DNA of 64,000 nucleotides from Lysobacter niastensis. GTDB taxonomy: Bacteria > Pseudomonadota > Gammaproteobacteria > Xanthomonadales > Xanthomonadaceae. The notes below the pieces were generated by a model. The model saw nothing but the letters and a program-made list of their open reading frames with translations. It ran no database searches and was not told the DNA's origin. Position 1 is the stretch's first letter. Each line of letters starts with the position of its first letter. Made by a program: the position numbers and the translations under genes. This document shows, one piece after another, positions 27,067 to 43,158 of the stretch. The stretch lies in the NCBI RefSeq assembly GCF_015453285.1, contig NZ_JADLZT010000002.1:248001-312000 (forward strand). The letters are read 5' to 3'.

Positions 27067-27609
27067 ATGAGCGATAGCGCCCCCTCAGGCGAACTGCTCA
27101 TACGCACCACCCTGCGCCCGGGTGACATCGGCCGCGTCGTGCAGTTGCATGGGCAGCTGTACGCACGCGAGCGTGGCTACGACCACACCTTCGAGGCCTA
27201 CGTCGCCAGTCCGCTGGCGCAGTTCGCGCGCAACGATTCGGTGCATGAGCGGATCTGGCTGGCGGAACGCGACGACCGGCTGGTCGGCTGCATCGGGATC
27301 GTCGCCGCCAGCCCCGATGTCGCGCAGCTGCGCTGGTTCCTGGTCGACCCGTCCGAACGCGGTGCCGGCCTCGGCCGCCAGCTGATGGATGAGGCGATCG
27401 CCTTCAGCCGCGCGCAGGGCTATCGCGCGATCGTGCTGTGGACGGTGACGGGCCTGGATGCCGCCGCGCACCTGTATCGCGCCGCCGGCTTCCGCAAGAT
27501 CGCCGAGAACCCCGGGCACCTGTGGGGACGCGACATCGTCGAGGAGCAGTACGAACTGTCGCCGATTCCCGCCTCGCGACGTTCGCCGCGCACGCACTCA
27601 CAGGCCTAG
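27067..27609 (+). CDS. GNAT-family N-acetyltransferase
   Basis: A 180-residue acetyl-CoA-dependent acetyltransferase. The acetyl-CoA loop reads DPSERGAGLGRQLMDEA (R/Q-x-x-G-x-G/A type) at about residue 100, followed by a strand IVLWTVTGLDAAAHLYRAAGF that is typical of motif B. The VQLHGQLYARERGYDHTFEAYV N-terminus is like MarR-associated or stand-alone GNATs. The substrate is not known. It follows the I78 gene closely on the same strand and may share its transcript. Confidence 0.87.
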   Translation: MSDSAPSGELLIRTTLRPGDIGRVVQLHGQLYARERGYDHTFEAYVASPLAQFARNDSVHERIWLAERDDRLVGCIGIVAASPDVAQLRWFLVDPSERGAGLGRQLMDEAIAFSRAQGYRAIVLWTVTGLDAAAHLYRAAGFRKIAENPGHLWGRDIVEEQYELSPIPASRRSPRTHSQA

Positions 27610-27639
27610 ACTGAACCCCCGCATCCGGAAACCTTCGCC

Positions 27640-28125
27640 ATGCGCCGCCGTCATCTCTGGCTGATTGCGATCATCGTCCTGCTGGGCCTGTGGCTGTGGT
27701 CCAGGCGGCTGGGCCACGGCGCCACGCCGGACACGTCACCGCCGCAAGGGCCATCGCCGTCGGCACAGGTCGCCGATGCCGGCGTGGCGAATGCGCCCAT
27801 GCCGGAACGCGGCTCGCGCTATCCGTCCTTCCTTCCGGTCGAGGCGCATGCCGTGCTCGACCGCATCGCCAGCGGCGGCCCACACCCGCATCGCCAGGAC
27901 GGCAACGTGTTCCAGAACCGCGAGAAGCGCCTGCCGCCGCAGCCGCGCGGTTATTACCACGAGTACACCGTGGACACGCCGGGCTCGGACGACCGCGGCG
28001 CGCGCCGCATCGTCACCGGCGGCGATCCGCCGGTGGAGTACTGGTATACGAGCGATCACTACCAGACGTTCCGCCAGTTCGACGTGACCGGGCCGGGGCC
28101 GCACCCATCGGAGCAGCGCCAATGA
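27640..28125 (+). CDS. Exported barnase-like ribonuclease (N1/T1 family)
   Basis: A 161-residue protein with a membrane segment at about residues 7-20 acting as signal or anchor, a Pro/Ser-rich linker, then a compact microbial ribonuclease domain. The barnase active-site pattern is kept: Glu108 (YYHEYTV), Arg123 (ARRIV) and His140 in TSDHYQTF, the last almost identical to barnase. It cleaves RNA outside the cytoplasm, for defence, competition or nutrient scavenging. The stop overlaps the barstar-like start by four bases, so the inhibitor is made with it. Confidence 0.9.
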   Translation: MRRRHLWLIAIIVLLGLWLWSRRLGHGATPDTSPPQGPSPSAQVADAGVANAPMPERGSRYPSFLPVEAHAVLDRIASGGPHPHRQDGNVFQNREKRLPPQPRGYYHEYTVDTPGSDDRGARRIVTGGDPPVEYWYTSDHYQTFRQFDVTGPGPHPSEQRQ

Positions 28126-28559
28126 ATGCCACCGAGCACAAGTCCGTGCTCGCCGATCCCGGGCACAGCGGCGCGTACTTCATCGACGAACGCGACGCCG
28201 ATGCGATGGCCGACGCAGGCGCCGCGCTCGATTACGCCGTAATGCGTGTCGATCTGTCCGGCTGCCACGGCAAGGACGAGCTGATGAAGCGGCTCGCTAC
28301 GGCGGGCAACTTCCCCGACTGGTTCGGCGGGAACTGGGACGCGTTGGCCGATGCGCTGGACGACCTGTCGTGGCTGCCCGCGCCCGGCTACCTCCTGCTG
28401 GTCGAGCATGCGGGCGGCTGGCGCGACGCGCACGGCGAGGAGTTCGACACGCTGCTCGACATCCTCAACGAAGCAGCATTCCATTGGGCCGACGACCGCA
28501 AGGCGTTCTGGGCACTGCTGCCGTTTCCCGCGGACCAGCTCGAGGCGTTCGAGGAATGA
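28122..28559 (+). CDS. Barstar-family ribonuclease inhibitor
   Basis: A 145-residue cytoplasmic protein with the barstar fold. MRVDLSGCHGKDELMKRLA and FPDWFGGNWDALADALDDL match the barstar helix that plugs the barnase active site (the two Asp residues in NWDALADAL). It protects the cell from the RNase encoded immediately before. The start is the ATGA overlap at 28122, which couples its translation to the RNase. It is longer than classical barstar (about 90 residues), with an N-terminal extension of about 30 residues. Confidence 0.9.
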   Translation: MNATEHKSVLADPGHSGAYFIDERDADAMADAGAALDYAVMRVDLSGCHGKDELMKRLATAGNFPDWFGGNWDALADALDDLSWLPAPGYLLLVEHAGGWRDAHGEEFDTLLDILNEAAFHWADDRKAFWALLPFPADQLEAFEE

Positions 28560-28586
28560 CGCGAGTGGCCGCAGCCATTCGCGTCC

Positions 28587-28820
28587 TCAGATGCGGTCGT
28601 CGATGCCCTTGACGCCGGAATGCCTGGCGCAGTTCGCGCAGCAGTAGAAGACCCCGTCGTGCTCGGCGCCGTGGCCGATGATCCTGCACTTGCAGTGCGC
28701 GCACGTCGGCGCCAATGCATGGATGGCGCACTCGAACGAGTCGAACGTGCCGCTCGCGTGCGGCATCGTCACCGTGAACGCCTTGTCGTAATCGTTGCCG
28801 CAGACATCGCACCTGGCCAT
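28587..28820 (-). CDS. Small Cys-rich protein, putative metal-binding
   Basis: A 77-residue protein with eight cysteines: CDVC near the start, one in FECAIH, CAHCKC in the middle and CCANC near the end, plus several histidines. Spacing resembles zinc-ribbon or prokaryotic-metallothionein-like proteins annotated in many genomes. It probably binds zinc or iron; the function is otherwise unknown. It is convergent with the barstar gene. Confidence 0.8.
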   Translation of the reverse strand: MARCDVCGNDYDKAFTVTMPHASGTFDSFECAIHALAPTCAHCKCRIIGHGAEHDGVFYCCANCARHSGVKGIDDRI

Positions 28821-28897
28821 GGCGTTTCTCCATCGTGAAACGCAGCCAGTCTGGCGCCTGATACGGTCAGGAGTCGTGAATTTCGGGCGCGGCGCCG

Positions 28898-30166
28898 TTA
28901 TTGCGGAGCCGGGGCTCCGGCGACGTCCGGCTGGGCCGCGGGCACGCGGGCGAAACGCCACGCGATGATCACTGCGCAGCCGAGCAGCGCGGCCGCGATG
29001 AACCACGGCGCGCCCGGCACGTGCACCGGCGAACGCTTGTCGACGAAGTAGCCGAAGCTGCCCGCGAACAGCACCGGTCCGACGATGCCGGCGAGGCTGA
29101 CCAGGCTCATCAGCGCACCCTGGATGCGTCCCTGCACATCGGCGCCGACCTGGCGCGTGATCAGCGACTGCGTCGACGGTGCGGCCATCGCCCACAGCGC
29201 GCTGATCGGCAGGCCCAGCAGGAATATCCAGCCCACGTCGGCCATGCCGTAGATGACGAACCCCAGCATGCCGCAGCTCAGGCCGAACAGCAGCGTGCGG
29301 CGCTCGCCGAAGCGGCGTGCCGCGCGGCCGACCAGGCCGATGTTGACGATGACGTTGAACACGCCGACCACGGCCAGCACGTAACTGACCTCACGCGGGC
29401 CCCACGTGTACTGGTAGTCGGCGAACAGCACGAAGATGCTCGGGTAGACGTAGTGCGCGAGGTTGGCCAGGAACACGACCGCCGCCAGGCCGAACACCTG
29501 CGGATAGCGCTTGAGCAGGTACAGCGAGCCCAGCGGATTGGCATGCGACCAGTCGAACTTCGGCGAGCGCTTTTCCTTCGGCAGCGACTCCGGCAGCACG
29601 AACCAGCCGTAGAGGAAGTTCAGCAGCGCCAGTCCCGCCGCGAACCAGAACGGCAGCCGCAGGTCGATGCTGCCGAGCTGGCCACCGATCAGCGGGCCGA
29701 TGATGAAGCCCACGCCGAACGCGGCGCCGATCATGCCGAAGCTCTTGGCCCGCTGGTCCGCCGGCGTGACGTCGGCGACATAGGCATTCGCGGTGGTGAA
29801 GCTGGCCGAGGTGATCGCGGAAATGATGCGGCCCACCAGCAACCACATCAGCGACGGCGCCAGCGCCATGAACACGAAGTCCAGGCCCAGTCCCAGGCAC
29901 GACAGCAGGATCACCGGACGCCGGCCGAATCGGTCTGACAGCGCGCCCTGGATCGGCGAGGTGACGAACTGGATCGCCGCGAACACGAAACCGAACGCGG
30001 CCACCCAGTAGGCCGCATGCGCGGTGTCGCCGCCGACGAACTGCTCGATCAGGTGCGGCAGCACCGGAATGATCAGGCCGAACGACAGCACGTCGATCAG
30101 CACGGTAATGAAGATGAAGACGAGCGCGGCGCGGCGCGCGCCGTTGGGAGCGATGGAAGCCGTCAC
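28898..30166 (-). CDS. TCR/Tet-type MFS drug efflux transporter
   Basis: A 422-residue inner-membrane drug:H+ antiporter of the TetA-like branch. The Tet-type start FIFITVLIDVLSFGLIIPVLPHLI, the loop motif GALSDRFGRRPVILLSC (residues about 76-92) and about twelve hydrophobic segments are visible. Tetracycline specificity cannot be claimed; many Xanthomonadaceae have uncharacterised relatives. No TetR-type regulator is adjacent. Confidence 0.9.
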   Translation of the reverse strand: MTASIAPNGARRAALVFIFITVLIDVLSFGLIIPVLPHLIEQFVGGDTAHAAYWVAAFGFVFAAIQFVTSPIQGALSDRFGRRPVILLSCLGLGLDFVFMALAPSLMWLLVGRIISAITSASFTTANAYVADVTPADQRAKSFGMIGAAFGVGFIIGPLIGGQLGSIDLRLPFWFAAGLALLNFLYGWFVLPESLPKEKRSPKFDWSHANPLGSLYLLKRYPQVFGLAAVVFLANLAHYVYPSIFVLFADYQYTWGPREVSYVLAVVGVFNVIVNIGLVGRAARRFGERRTLLFGLSCGMLGFVIYGMADVGWIFLLGLPISALWAMAAPSTQSLITRQVGADVQGRIQGALMSLVSLAGIVGPVLFAGSFGYFVDKRSPVHVPGAPWFIAAALLGCAVIIAWRFARVPAAQPDVAGAPAPQ

Positions 30167-30683
30167 GTAGTCGCAGCCGGATGAAACAGGAGGCGCAGTT
30201 TAGCGTGACGGCATTGCCAGGCAGGCGACCCCTGAACATGAGCAGCGGTGGCGCAGCGCGGCTCGCGGAACAAGGTCTGCATTGGCACCTCTGCTTGCGC
30301 CGCGGCGCGTCCTGCTCTTGCGGCTGTGCCGCCATTCATTCCCTTCTCCCGCGCGCGGCGACCGCAGGGAGTGCAGGGAGGAGAAGGTGGCGCGAAGGGC
30401 CGGACGAGGGCGCTCCCTGCTTTCGCACAACCCTCACCCCAACCCCTCTCCCGCAGACGCGGGAGAGGGGCTTCTCCCCATGCGCGCCGCATTGGCAAAA
30501 ACAGTTTCAATTTCAACTATTTGCACGTTTGCCGCAGCGCACAAATTGTGTTTTATTCGAAGCCACACGGGAGGTAAGGCCGGCCGGACCGCGCAAGCGA
30601 ACCGAGGAGCCCCGTCTTCGTCTTCCAGGTCTGTGCGTGAGGTGTCACCAGGTTTCGTTGTCCACGGTCTCTTTGGAGTAGCG
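30167..30683. other. 517-base intergenic region before gltB
   Basis: No supported gene. The left part carries GC-rich inverted repeats (one listed separately). An AT-richer stretch at about 30495-30560 (CAATTTCAACTATTTGCACG, then AATTGTGTTTTATTC) is the likely gltB promoter, but no clear -35/-10 pair can be assigned. The remaining 120 bases would be the gltB leader. Confidence 0.6.
30443..30470. repeat. Inverted repeat of the CCCCTCTCCCG intergenic class
   Basis: CCCCTCTCCCGC and GCGGGAGAGGGG form a perfect 12-bp stem around AGAC, preceded by CCTCACCCCAA. This form recurs in intergenic regions of Xanthomonadaceae genomes. A second, imperfect copy (CCTTCTCCC ... GGGAGGAGAAGG) lies about 100 bases to the left. 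Confidence 0.75.
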
Positions 30684-36834
<6,151 letters not shown>

Positions 36835-36849
36835 GTCCCTGGGAGGGGC

Positions 36850-37440
36850 TTACCGCCCCGGCCCCACATCGATGAACTGCAGGAACTCCGCGCGCGTCCG
36901 CGCATCCTCGCGGAAGCTGCCTAGCATCTTCGAGGTGATCATGCTGACGCCGCGCTTGTGCACACCGCGCGTGGTCATGCACTCGTGCGAACCCTCGATC
37001 ACCACGCCGACGCCGCGCGGTTGCAGTACGTCCTGGATCACCTGGGCGATCTGCGCGGTCAGCTTTTCCTGCACCTGCAGGCGGCGCGCGTAAGTCTCGA
37101 CGACGCGGGCCAGCTTGCTGATGCCGACGACCTTGCCGTCGGGCAGGTAGCCGACATGCGCCTTGCCGATGATCGGCGCCATGTGGTGCTCGCAATGGCT
37201 CTCGAACTCGATGTCGCGCAGCACGATCATCTCGTCGTAACCCTCGACTTCCTCGAAGGTGCGCTTCAGGTACTCGGCCGGGTCGTCGCTGTAGCCGCTG
37301 AACCAGTCGCCGAAGGCGTCGACGACGCGCTTGGGGGTGTCCAGCAGGCCTTCACGCTGCGGGTTGTCGCCCGCCCAGCTGAGCAGGGTGCGGACGGCCG
37401 CTTCGGCCTGGTCGCGGGATGGCTTGTTCTGGTCGGCCAT
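36850..37440 (-). CDS. folE: GTP cyclohydrolase I
   Basis: A 196-residue enzyme that converts GTP to 7,8-dihydroneopterin triphosphate, the first step of folate (tetrahydropterin) synthesis. Zinc ligands lie in [11 protein letters not shown] and in [11 protein letters not shown] (the conserved Cys/His set). Length and the [11 protein letters not shown] start fit the family; GGAGC lies before the ATG. It is convergent with gltD. A terminator for the next operon lies beyond its start. Confidence 0.96.
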   Translation of the reverse strand: MADQNKPSRDQAEAAVRTLLSWAGDNPQREGLLDTPKRVVDAFGDWFSGYSDDPAEYLKRTFEEVEGYDEMIVLRDIEFESHCEHHMAPIIGKAHVGYLPDGKVVGISKLARVVETYARRLQVQEKLTAQIAQVIQDVLQPRGVGVVIEGSHECMTTRGVHKRGVSMITSKMLGSFREDARTRAEFLQFIDVGPGR

Positions 37441-37491
37441 GGCAGCGGCTCCTTGGGGGATCGGCATCCTACACCCCGCGTCGTGGTACTG

Positions 37492-37515
37492 AAAAAAAAG
37501 CCGCCCGGAGGCGGC
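37492..37515 (-). terminator. Terminator of the RND efflux operon
   Basis: On the minus strand GCCGCC and GGCGGC pair around TCCG, followed by eight T residues. It lies about 120 bases past the outer-membrane factor stop and before folE, so it ends the efflux operon transcript. Confidence 0.8.
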
Positions 37516-37635
37516 CATGAAACCGCGCCTGCGGATGGGGAATCGCGGCAGGCGCAGGGCGGAAAGGTGGGCGGGCCGGGGGCATGCAAGACGAGGGAGG
37601 GAACCTTGCCAACCCCGACCCACCCAGACCTGGAC

Positions 37636-39116
37636 CTACTGCCGCGCGATCTCCTCGCGCACCGGCACGCGCGTCGGCCAGCCGCCGGCCATCGCCTTGT
37701 ACAGCGCGACCGCACCGGTGACGCTGCGGGTGCGGCCGTCGGCGAATGCTTCCTGCGCCACCAGCTGGTTGCGCTCGGCGTCGAGCACCTCCAGCAGGTC
37801 GGCGGCGCCGGCCTCGTAACGCACGCGCGCCAACTGCGCGGCGCGGGCGCTGTCGATGGCCGCCTGCTCCAGGTGGCGGTCTTCGACGCGGGCGCGGGCG
37901 TAGCGCACCAGCGCGTTCTCGGTTTCTTCCAGCGCCAGCAGCACGGTCTGCTGGTATCGCGCCAGCTCGCCTTCGGCGCTGGCATCGGCGGCGGCGATGC
38001 GGGCACGCACCCGGCCGACGTCGAGGAAGGACCAGTCGATGCCCAGCGCGACCAGTCGCGTCTCGCTGTCGCGTTCGAACAGCGCGCTGCTGTCGATCGC
38101 CTGGCTGCCGATCAGTCCGCCGAGCGTGAAGCGCGGGAACAGATCCGCGGTCGCCACGCCGATCCGCGCGGTGGCGGCGTGCAGGCGCTGTTCGGCGGCG
38201 GCCACGTCGGGACGGCGGCGCAGCAGGTCGCCGGGCGTGCCGGCGTCCAACCGTGCCGGCAACGCAGGCAACGGGTTCTGCGGCGTCAGCTCGGCGATCA
38301 GCGCATCGGGCGTCTGTCCGGTGAGGACGGCCAGGCGGTGCATCGTCACCGCCACCTGCGCCTCCAGCGCGGGCACGCGGGCGCGCGTCGTTTCGAGCTG
38401 GGCGTTGGCGCGCGAGGTGTCGAACTCGGTGCCGCGGCCGGCATCGAAACGCGCCTGCACCAGGCGCATCGTTTCGCCCTGGTTCTTCTCGTTCTCCTGG
38501 GCGACGCGCAGGCGTTCCTGCAGGCCACGCAGTTCGACGTAGCTTCGCGCGACCTCGCCGACGATGGCGACCTGCAACGCGTCCAGGTCGGCGGCGCTGG
38601 CCCAGGCTTCGGCACGCTGCGATTCGACGCCGCGGCGAACACGACCGAACAGGTCCAGCTCCCAGCTCAGGTTGGCCTGCACGCCATAGCTCTCGGCATC
38701 GCGTGCGTCGCGGTCCACGCCCGGCAGCTGATCGGCGCTGGCGCGCGAATCGCTGGCCGTGGCGCTGGCCGTGACCGTGGGAAAGCGGTCGAACTTGGCG
38801 CCGCGCAGCAATGCATTGGCACGGTCGTAGCTCGCCAGCGCGATGCGCAGGTCGTGGTTGGCCGCCAGCGCCTCGTCTACCAGACGCGTCAGCATCGGGT
38901 CGTTGAAGCTGTGCCAGAACTCGGCGTCGGCTTCAGGCGACGGCGCCGCCACCTCCGACGCCGTAGCGTCGGCAGGTGCAGGTGCGGTCGCGGCCTCGCC
39001 GGTGCTCTCGCTGCGTGCGAAGTGCTCCGGCGTCGCCATCGTCGGCCGCACGTAGTCCGGTCCGACCGCGCATGCGGCGAGCAATGCGGTGGAAAGGGCG
39101 ACAGTCAGCGCACGGA

Positions 39117-39123
<7 letters not shown>
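37636..39123 (-). CDS. RND efflux outer-membrane lipoprotein (OprM/NodT family)
   Basis: A 495-residue outer-membrane channel of a tripartite pump. The lipobox LAAC sets the lipidated Cys at residue 18, followed by AVGPDYVRP, which is the typical start of NodT-type channels. The duplicated coiled-coil/barrel region follows (SYDRANALL; RSYVELRGLQERLRVAQ; ATADLFPRFTLGG; LLALEETENALVRYA). The start overlaps the end of the preceding SDR by seven bases. It is the last gene of the efflux operon. Confidence 0.93.
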
Positions 39124-39845
<722 letters not shown>

Positions 39846-39866
39846 GAACTATCTCCAGGAAACGAG

Positions 39867-42800
39867 TCAGGCTTCGGTGGCGACGTGGGCGGGCGCCTTG
39901 TCGTGGCGCACCAGCGGACGCCCGGCCAGCTTGCGCAGCGCGACGTAGAACACCGGGGTGAGGAACAGGCCGAACAGGGTCACGCCGAGCATGCCGGCGA
40001 ACACGGTGATGCCGGTGACCGAACGCACCTCGGCGCCGGCGCCATGACCGATCACCAGCGGGATCGTGCCGGCGATGAAAGCGATCGAGGTCATCACGAT
40101 CGGACGCAGGCGCAGACGGCAAGCTTCCAGGGCCGCCTCCACGATTCCCTTGCCCTGCAACTCCAGCTCTCGGGCGAACTCGACGATCAGGATCGCGTTC
40201 TTGCACGCCAGGCCCATCAGCACGACCAGGCCGACCTGCACGAACACGTTGTTGTCGCCACCGGTCAGCCACACACCCAACAGGGCGGACAGCAGCGTCA
40301 TCGGCACGATCAGGATCACGGCCAGCGGCAGCGTCCAGCTTTCGTACAGCGCGGCCAGCACCAGGAAGGCCAGCAGCACCGCCAGCGGGAACACGATCAG
40401 CGCGGCATTGCCCTGCGTGGCCTGCTGGTAGCTCAGGTCGGTCCATTCGATGGTCATTCCGTTGGGCAGCACCTTCGACGACATCTCCGTCAGCGTGTCC
40501 ATGGCCTGCGCCGAGGACAGCATGCGCGGGTCGGCTTCGCCGGCCAGGTCGGCCGCCGGATAGCCGTTGAAGCGCAGTACCGGGTCGGGGCCGTAGGTCT
40601 GACGGATCTTCACCATCGAACCGATCGGCACCATCTCGCCGCGGTCATTGCGGGTGCGCAGGTTGGCGATGTCCTCGACGCTGTCGCGGAAGGAACCATC
40701 CGCCTGCGCGATCACCTGCCAGGTGCGGCCGAACTGGTTGAAGTCGTTGACGTAGGCCGAACCCAGGTAGGTCTGCAGCGTGTCAAACAGCTCGGTCAGC
40801 GGCACGCCCTGCGCCTTGGCCTTGACGCGATCGACCTCGGCGTCGAGCTGCGGCACGTTGGCCTGGTAGCTGCTGATCGGGAAGCCCATGCCCGGCGTCT
40901 GCGCGACTGCGCCCTGGAACGACTGCACCGCGTTCTGCAGCGCGCCGTAGCCTAGGTTGCCGCGGTCCTCGATGAACATCTGGTAGCCGTTGCCGTTGCC
41001 GAGGCCGAGGATCGGCGGCGGCATGAAGGAGAACGTGAAGCCCTCCTGCAGCCCTGCGATCTTCTGGTTGATCTCGGCGTTGATCTCCGCCGCGCTGCGA
41101 GTGCGCTCGCTGAAAGGCTTCAGCGGGAAGAACGCCACACCGGTGTTGGGCGTGTTGGTGAACTGCAGTGCGTTCAGGCCCGGGAACGCGATCGAGTGTG
41201 CGACGCCCTCGGTATTCATCGCGATATCGCTGACCTTGCGCAGCAGTTCATCGGTGCGCGCGATCGACGAGCCTTCCGGCAGCTTCACGCCGGCGATCAG
41301 GTACAGCTTGTCCTGGGTCGGGATGAAGCCGGCCGGCACCGCCCTGAACATCAGGCCGGTCGCGACCAGCAGCACCGCGTAGACGACGAACACCGTGCCG
41401 CGGCGGCCGAGCGTGCGCGACACCGCGCCCTCGTACTTCTCGGAACTGGTGTTGAAGAAACGGTTGAACGGGCGGAAAAGCCAGCCGAACAGGCGGTCGA
41501 TCAGGCGCGACGGCGCATCCTTGGCCGCGCCGTGAGGCTTGAGCAGGCGCGCGGCCAATGCCGGCGACAGCGTCAGCGAGTTGATCGCCGAGATCACCGT
41601 CGAGATGGCGATGGTCACCGCGAACTGCTTGTAGAACGCACCGGTCACGCCCGACAGGAACGCCATCGGCACGAACACGGCGCACAGCACCAGCGCGATC
41701 GCGATGATCGGCCCGGACACTTCCTTCATCGCCAAGTGCGCCGCTTCGAGGGGCGTTGCGCCGTGCTCGATGTGGCGCTCGACGTTCTCCACGACCACGA
41801 TCGCGTCGTCGACGACGATGCCGATCGCCAGCACCAGGCCGAACAGCGTCAGCGTGTTGATCGAGAAGCCGAGCAGGTACAGCGCGGCGAAGGTACCGAC
41901 GATCGACACCGGCACGGCGATCAGCGGAATGATCGAGGCGCGCCAGGTCTGCAGGAACAGGATCACCACCAGCACGACCAGAAGGACCGCTTCCAGCAGC
42001 GTGGTCACCACCGCGTTGATCGAATCGCGCACGAAGATCGTCGTGTCGTAGACCGACTCGTACTTGATGCCTTCCGGGAAGCGCTTGGACGTTTCCTCCA
42101 TGGTCTTGATGACCGAGTCGCGGATCTCGAGCGCGTTCGCGCCCGGCGCCTGGAAGATGCCGATGCCGACCGCGCTCTTGCCGTCGAGCTGCGAGCGCAG
42201 CGTGTAGTCACCGGCGCCCAGTTCCAGCCGGGCGACGTCGGACAGGCGCACGATCTCGCCGCCTTCGCCGCTCTTGAGCACGATGTCACCGAACTCCTGT
42301 TCGGTGCGCAGCCGTCCCTGGGCGTTGATCAGGGTCAGGAAGTTGCTGTTGGGCAGCGGCTCGGCGCCGAGCTGGCCGGCGGACACCTGCACGTTCTGTT
42401 CGCGCATCGCCCGCACGACGTCGCCGGCGGTCAGGCCGCGCGAGGCGATCTTGTCCGGGTCGAGCCAGGCACGCATGGCGTAGTCGCCACCGCCGAAGAT
42501 CTGCGCGTCGCCGACACCGGGGAGGCGCGCCAGCGCGTCCTTGACGTGCAGGCGCGCGTAGTTGCGCAGGTACAGCGTGTCGTACTTGCCGTTGGGCGAG
42601 GTCAGGTGCACGACCATCAGGAAGGTCGGCGACTGCTTCTGCGTAGTGACGCCCTGCCTTCTCACGTCCTCGGGCAGGCGCGCGAGCGCCTGGCTGACGC
42701 GGTTCTGCACGCGCACCGCCGCGTCATCGGCGTCGGTGCCCGGGCGGAAGGTCGCGGTGATCACGAGCACGCCGTCGGAGCCGGCGACGGACTTGATGTA

Positions 42801-43034
42801 CATCATGTCCTCGACGCCGTTGATTGCTTCCTCCAGCGGCGTGGCCACGGTTTCGGCGATCACCTTCGGGTTGGCGCCCGGATACACCGTGCGCACCACT
42901 ACCGACGGCGGCACGACTTCCGGGTATTCGCTGATCGGCAGCATCGGGATCGAGATCAGGCCCGCGGCGAAGATCACGATCGAGAGCACCGCGGCGAAGA
43001 TCGGCCGGTCGATGAAGAATTTGGAAAAGTCCAT
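39867..43034 (-). CDS. RND multidrug efflux transporter (HAE1 family)
   Basis: A 1055-residue inner-membrane proton-driven pump. It opens MDFSKFFIDRPIFAAVLSIV and has the usual twelve membrane segments and two large periplasmic loops. The proton-relay aspartates stand in GIVVDDAIVVVEN at about residue 400. Sequence style (PISEYPEVVPPSVVV, LPEDVRRQGV) is like the MexF/OqxB group more than AcrB. It works with the adaptor encoded before it and the outer-membrane channel after. Family-based substrates are chloramphenicol, quinolones and similar, but none is proven here. Confidence 0.95.
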   Translation of the reverse strand: MDFSKFFIDRPIFAAVLSIVIFAAGLISIPMLPISEYPEVVPPSVVVRTVYPGANPKVIAETVATPLEEAINGVEDMMYIKSVAGSDGVLVITATFRPGTDADDAAVRVQNRVSQALARLPEDVRRQGVTTQKQSPTFLMVVHLTSPNGKYDTLYLRNYARLHVKDALARLPGVGDAQIFGGGDYAMRAWLDPDKIASRGLTAGDVVRAMREQNVQVSAGQLGAEPLPNSNFLTLINAQGRLRTEQEFGDIVLKSGEGGEIVRLSDVARLELGAGDYTLRSQLDGKSAVGIGIFQAPGANALEIRDSVIKTMEETSKRFPEGIKYESVYDTTIFVRDSINAVVTTLLEAVLLVVLVVILFLQTWRASIIPLIAVPVSIVGTFAALYLLGFSINTLTLFGLVLAIGIVVDDAIVVVENVERHIEHGATPLEAAHLAMKEVSGPIIAIALVLCAVFVPMAFLSGVTGAFYKQFAVTIAISTVISAINSLTLSPALAARLLKPHGAAKDAPSRLIDRLFGWLFRPFNRFFNTSSEKYEGAVSRTLGRRGTVFVVYAVLLVATGLMFRAVPAGFIPTQDKLYLIAGVKLPEGSSIARTDELLRKVSDIAMNTEGVAHSIAFPGLNALQFTNTPNTGVAFFPLKPFSERTRSAAEINAEINQKIAGLQEGFTFSFMPPPILGLGNGNGYQMFIEDRGNLGYGALQNAVQSFQGAVAQTPGMGFPISSYQANVPQLDAEVDRVKAKAQGVPLTELFDTLQTYLGSAYVNDFNQFGRTWQVIAQADGSFRDSVEDIANLRTRNDRGEMVPIGSMVKIRQTYGPDPVLRFNGYPAADLAGEADPRMLSSAQAMDTLTEMSSKVLPNGMTIEWTDLSYQQATQGNAALIVFPLAVLLAFLVLAALYESWTLPLAVILIVPMTLLSALLGVWLTGGDNNVFVQVGLVVLMGLACKNAILIVEFARELELQGKGIVEAALEACRLRLRPIVMTSIAFIAGTIPLVIGHGAGAEVRSVTGITVFAGMLGVTLFGLFLTPVFYVALRKLAGRPLVRHDKAPAHVATEA

Positions 43035-43116
43035 GAGGGTTCCCTCGTACGGCGCGCGGCCGCATGAATCCATTCCTGCGCGTCGACGCGCAGGGACGTA
43101 GGTGCTTTCGTTTTGC

Positions 43117-43147
43117 CCCTCCCCTTCGCGGTCGGCGAAAGGGAGGG
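43117..43147. repeat. Imperfect hairpin between adaptor and pump genes
   Basis: CCCTCCCCTTCGC pairs with GCGAAAGGGAGGG around GGTCG with one mismatch in 13 bp. It lies just after the adaptor stop in the efflux operon mRNA. No T tract follows; it is probably a dispersed intergenic repeat that may also adjust adaptor:pump levels. Confidence 0.65.
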
Positions 43148-43158
43148 AGCGGAGCGCG

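Noticed and set aside
28898-30166. Calling the MFS pump a tetracycline resistance gene
   Set aside because: The family includes many chromosomal transporters of other specificity; no adjacent tetR-type gene is seen.
30495-30560. Sigma-54 promoter for gltB
   Set aside because: TTGGCA and TTGCA elements are present nearby but not at the required GG-N10-GC spacing.
41196-43067. Plus-strand frame opposite the RND pump gene
   Set aside because: Composition is His/Arg/Asp-rich low-complexity antisense of membrane segments; no ribosome site and no domain.
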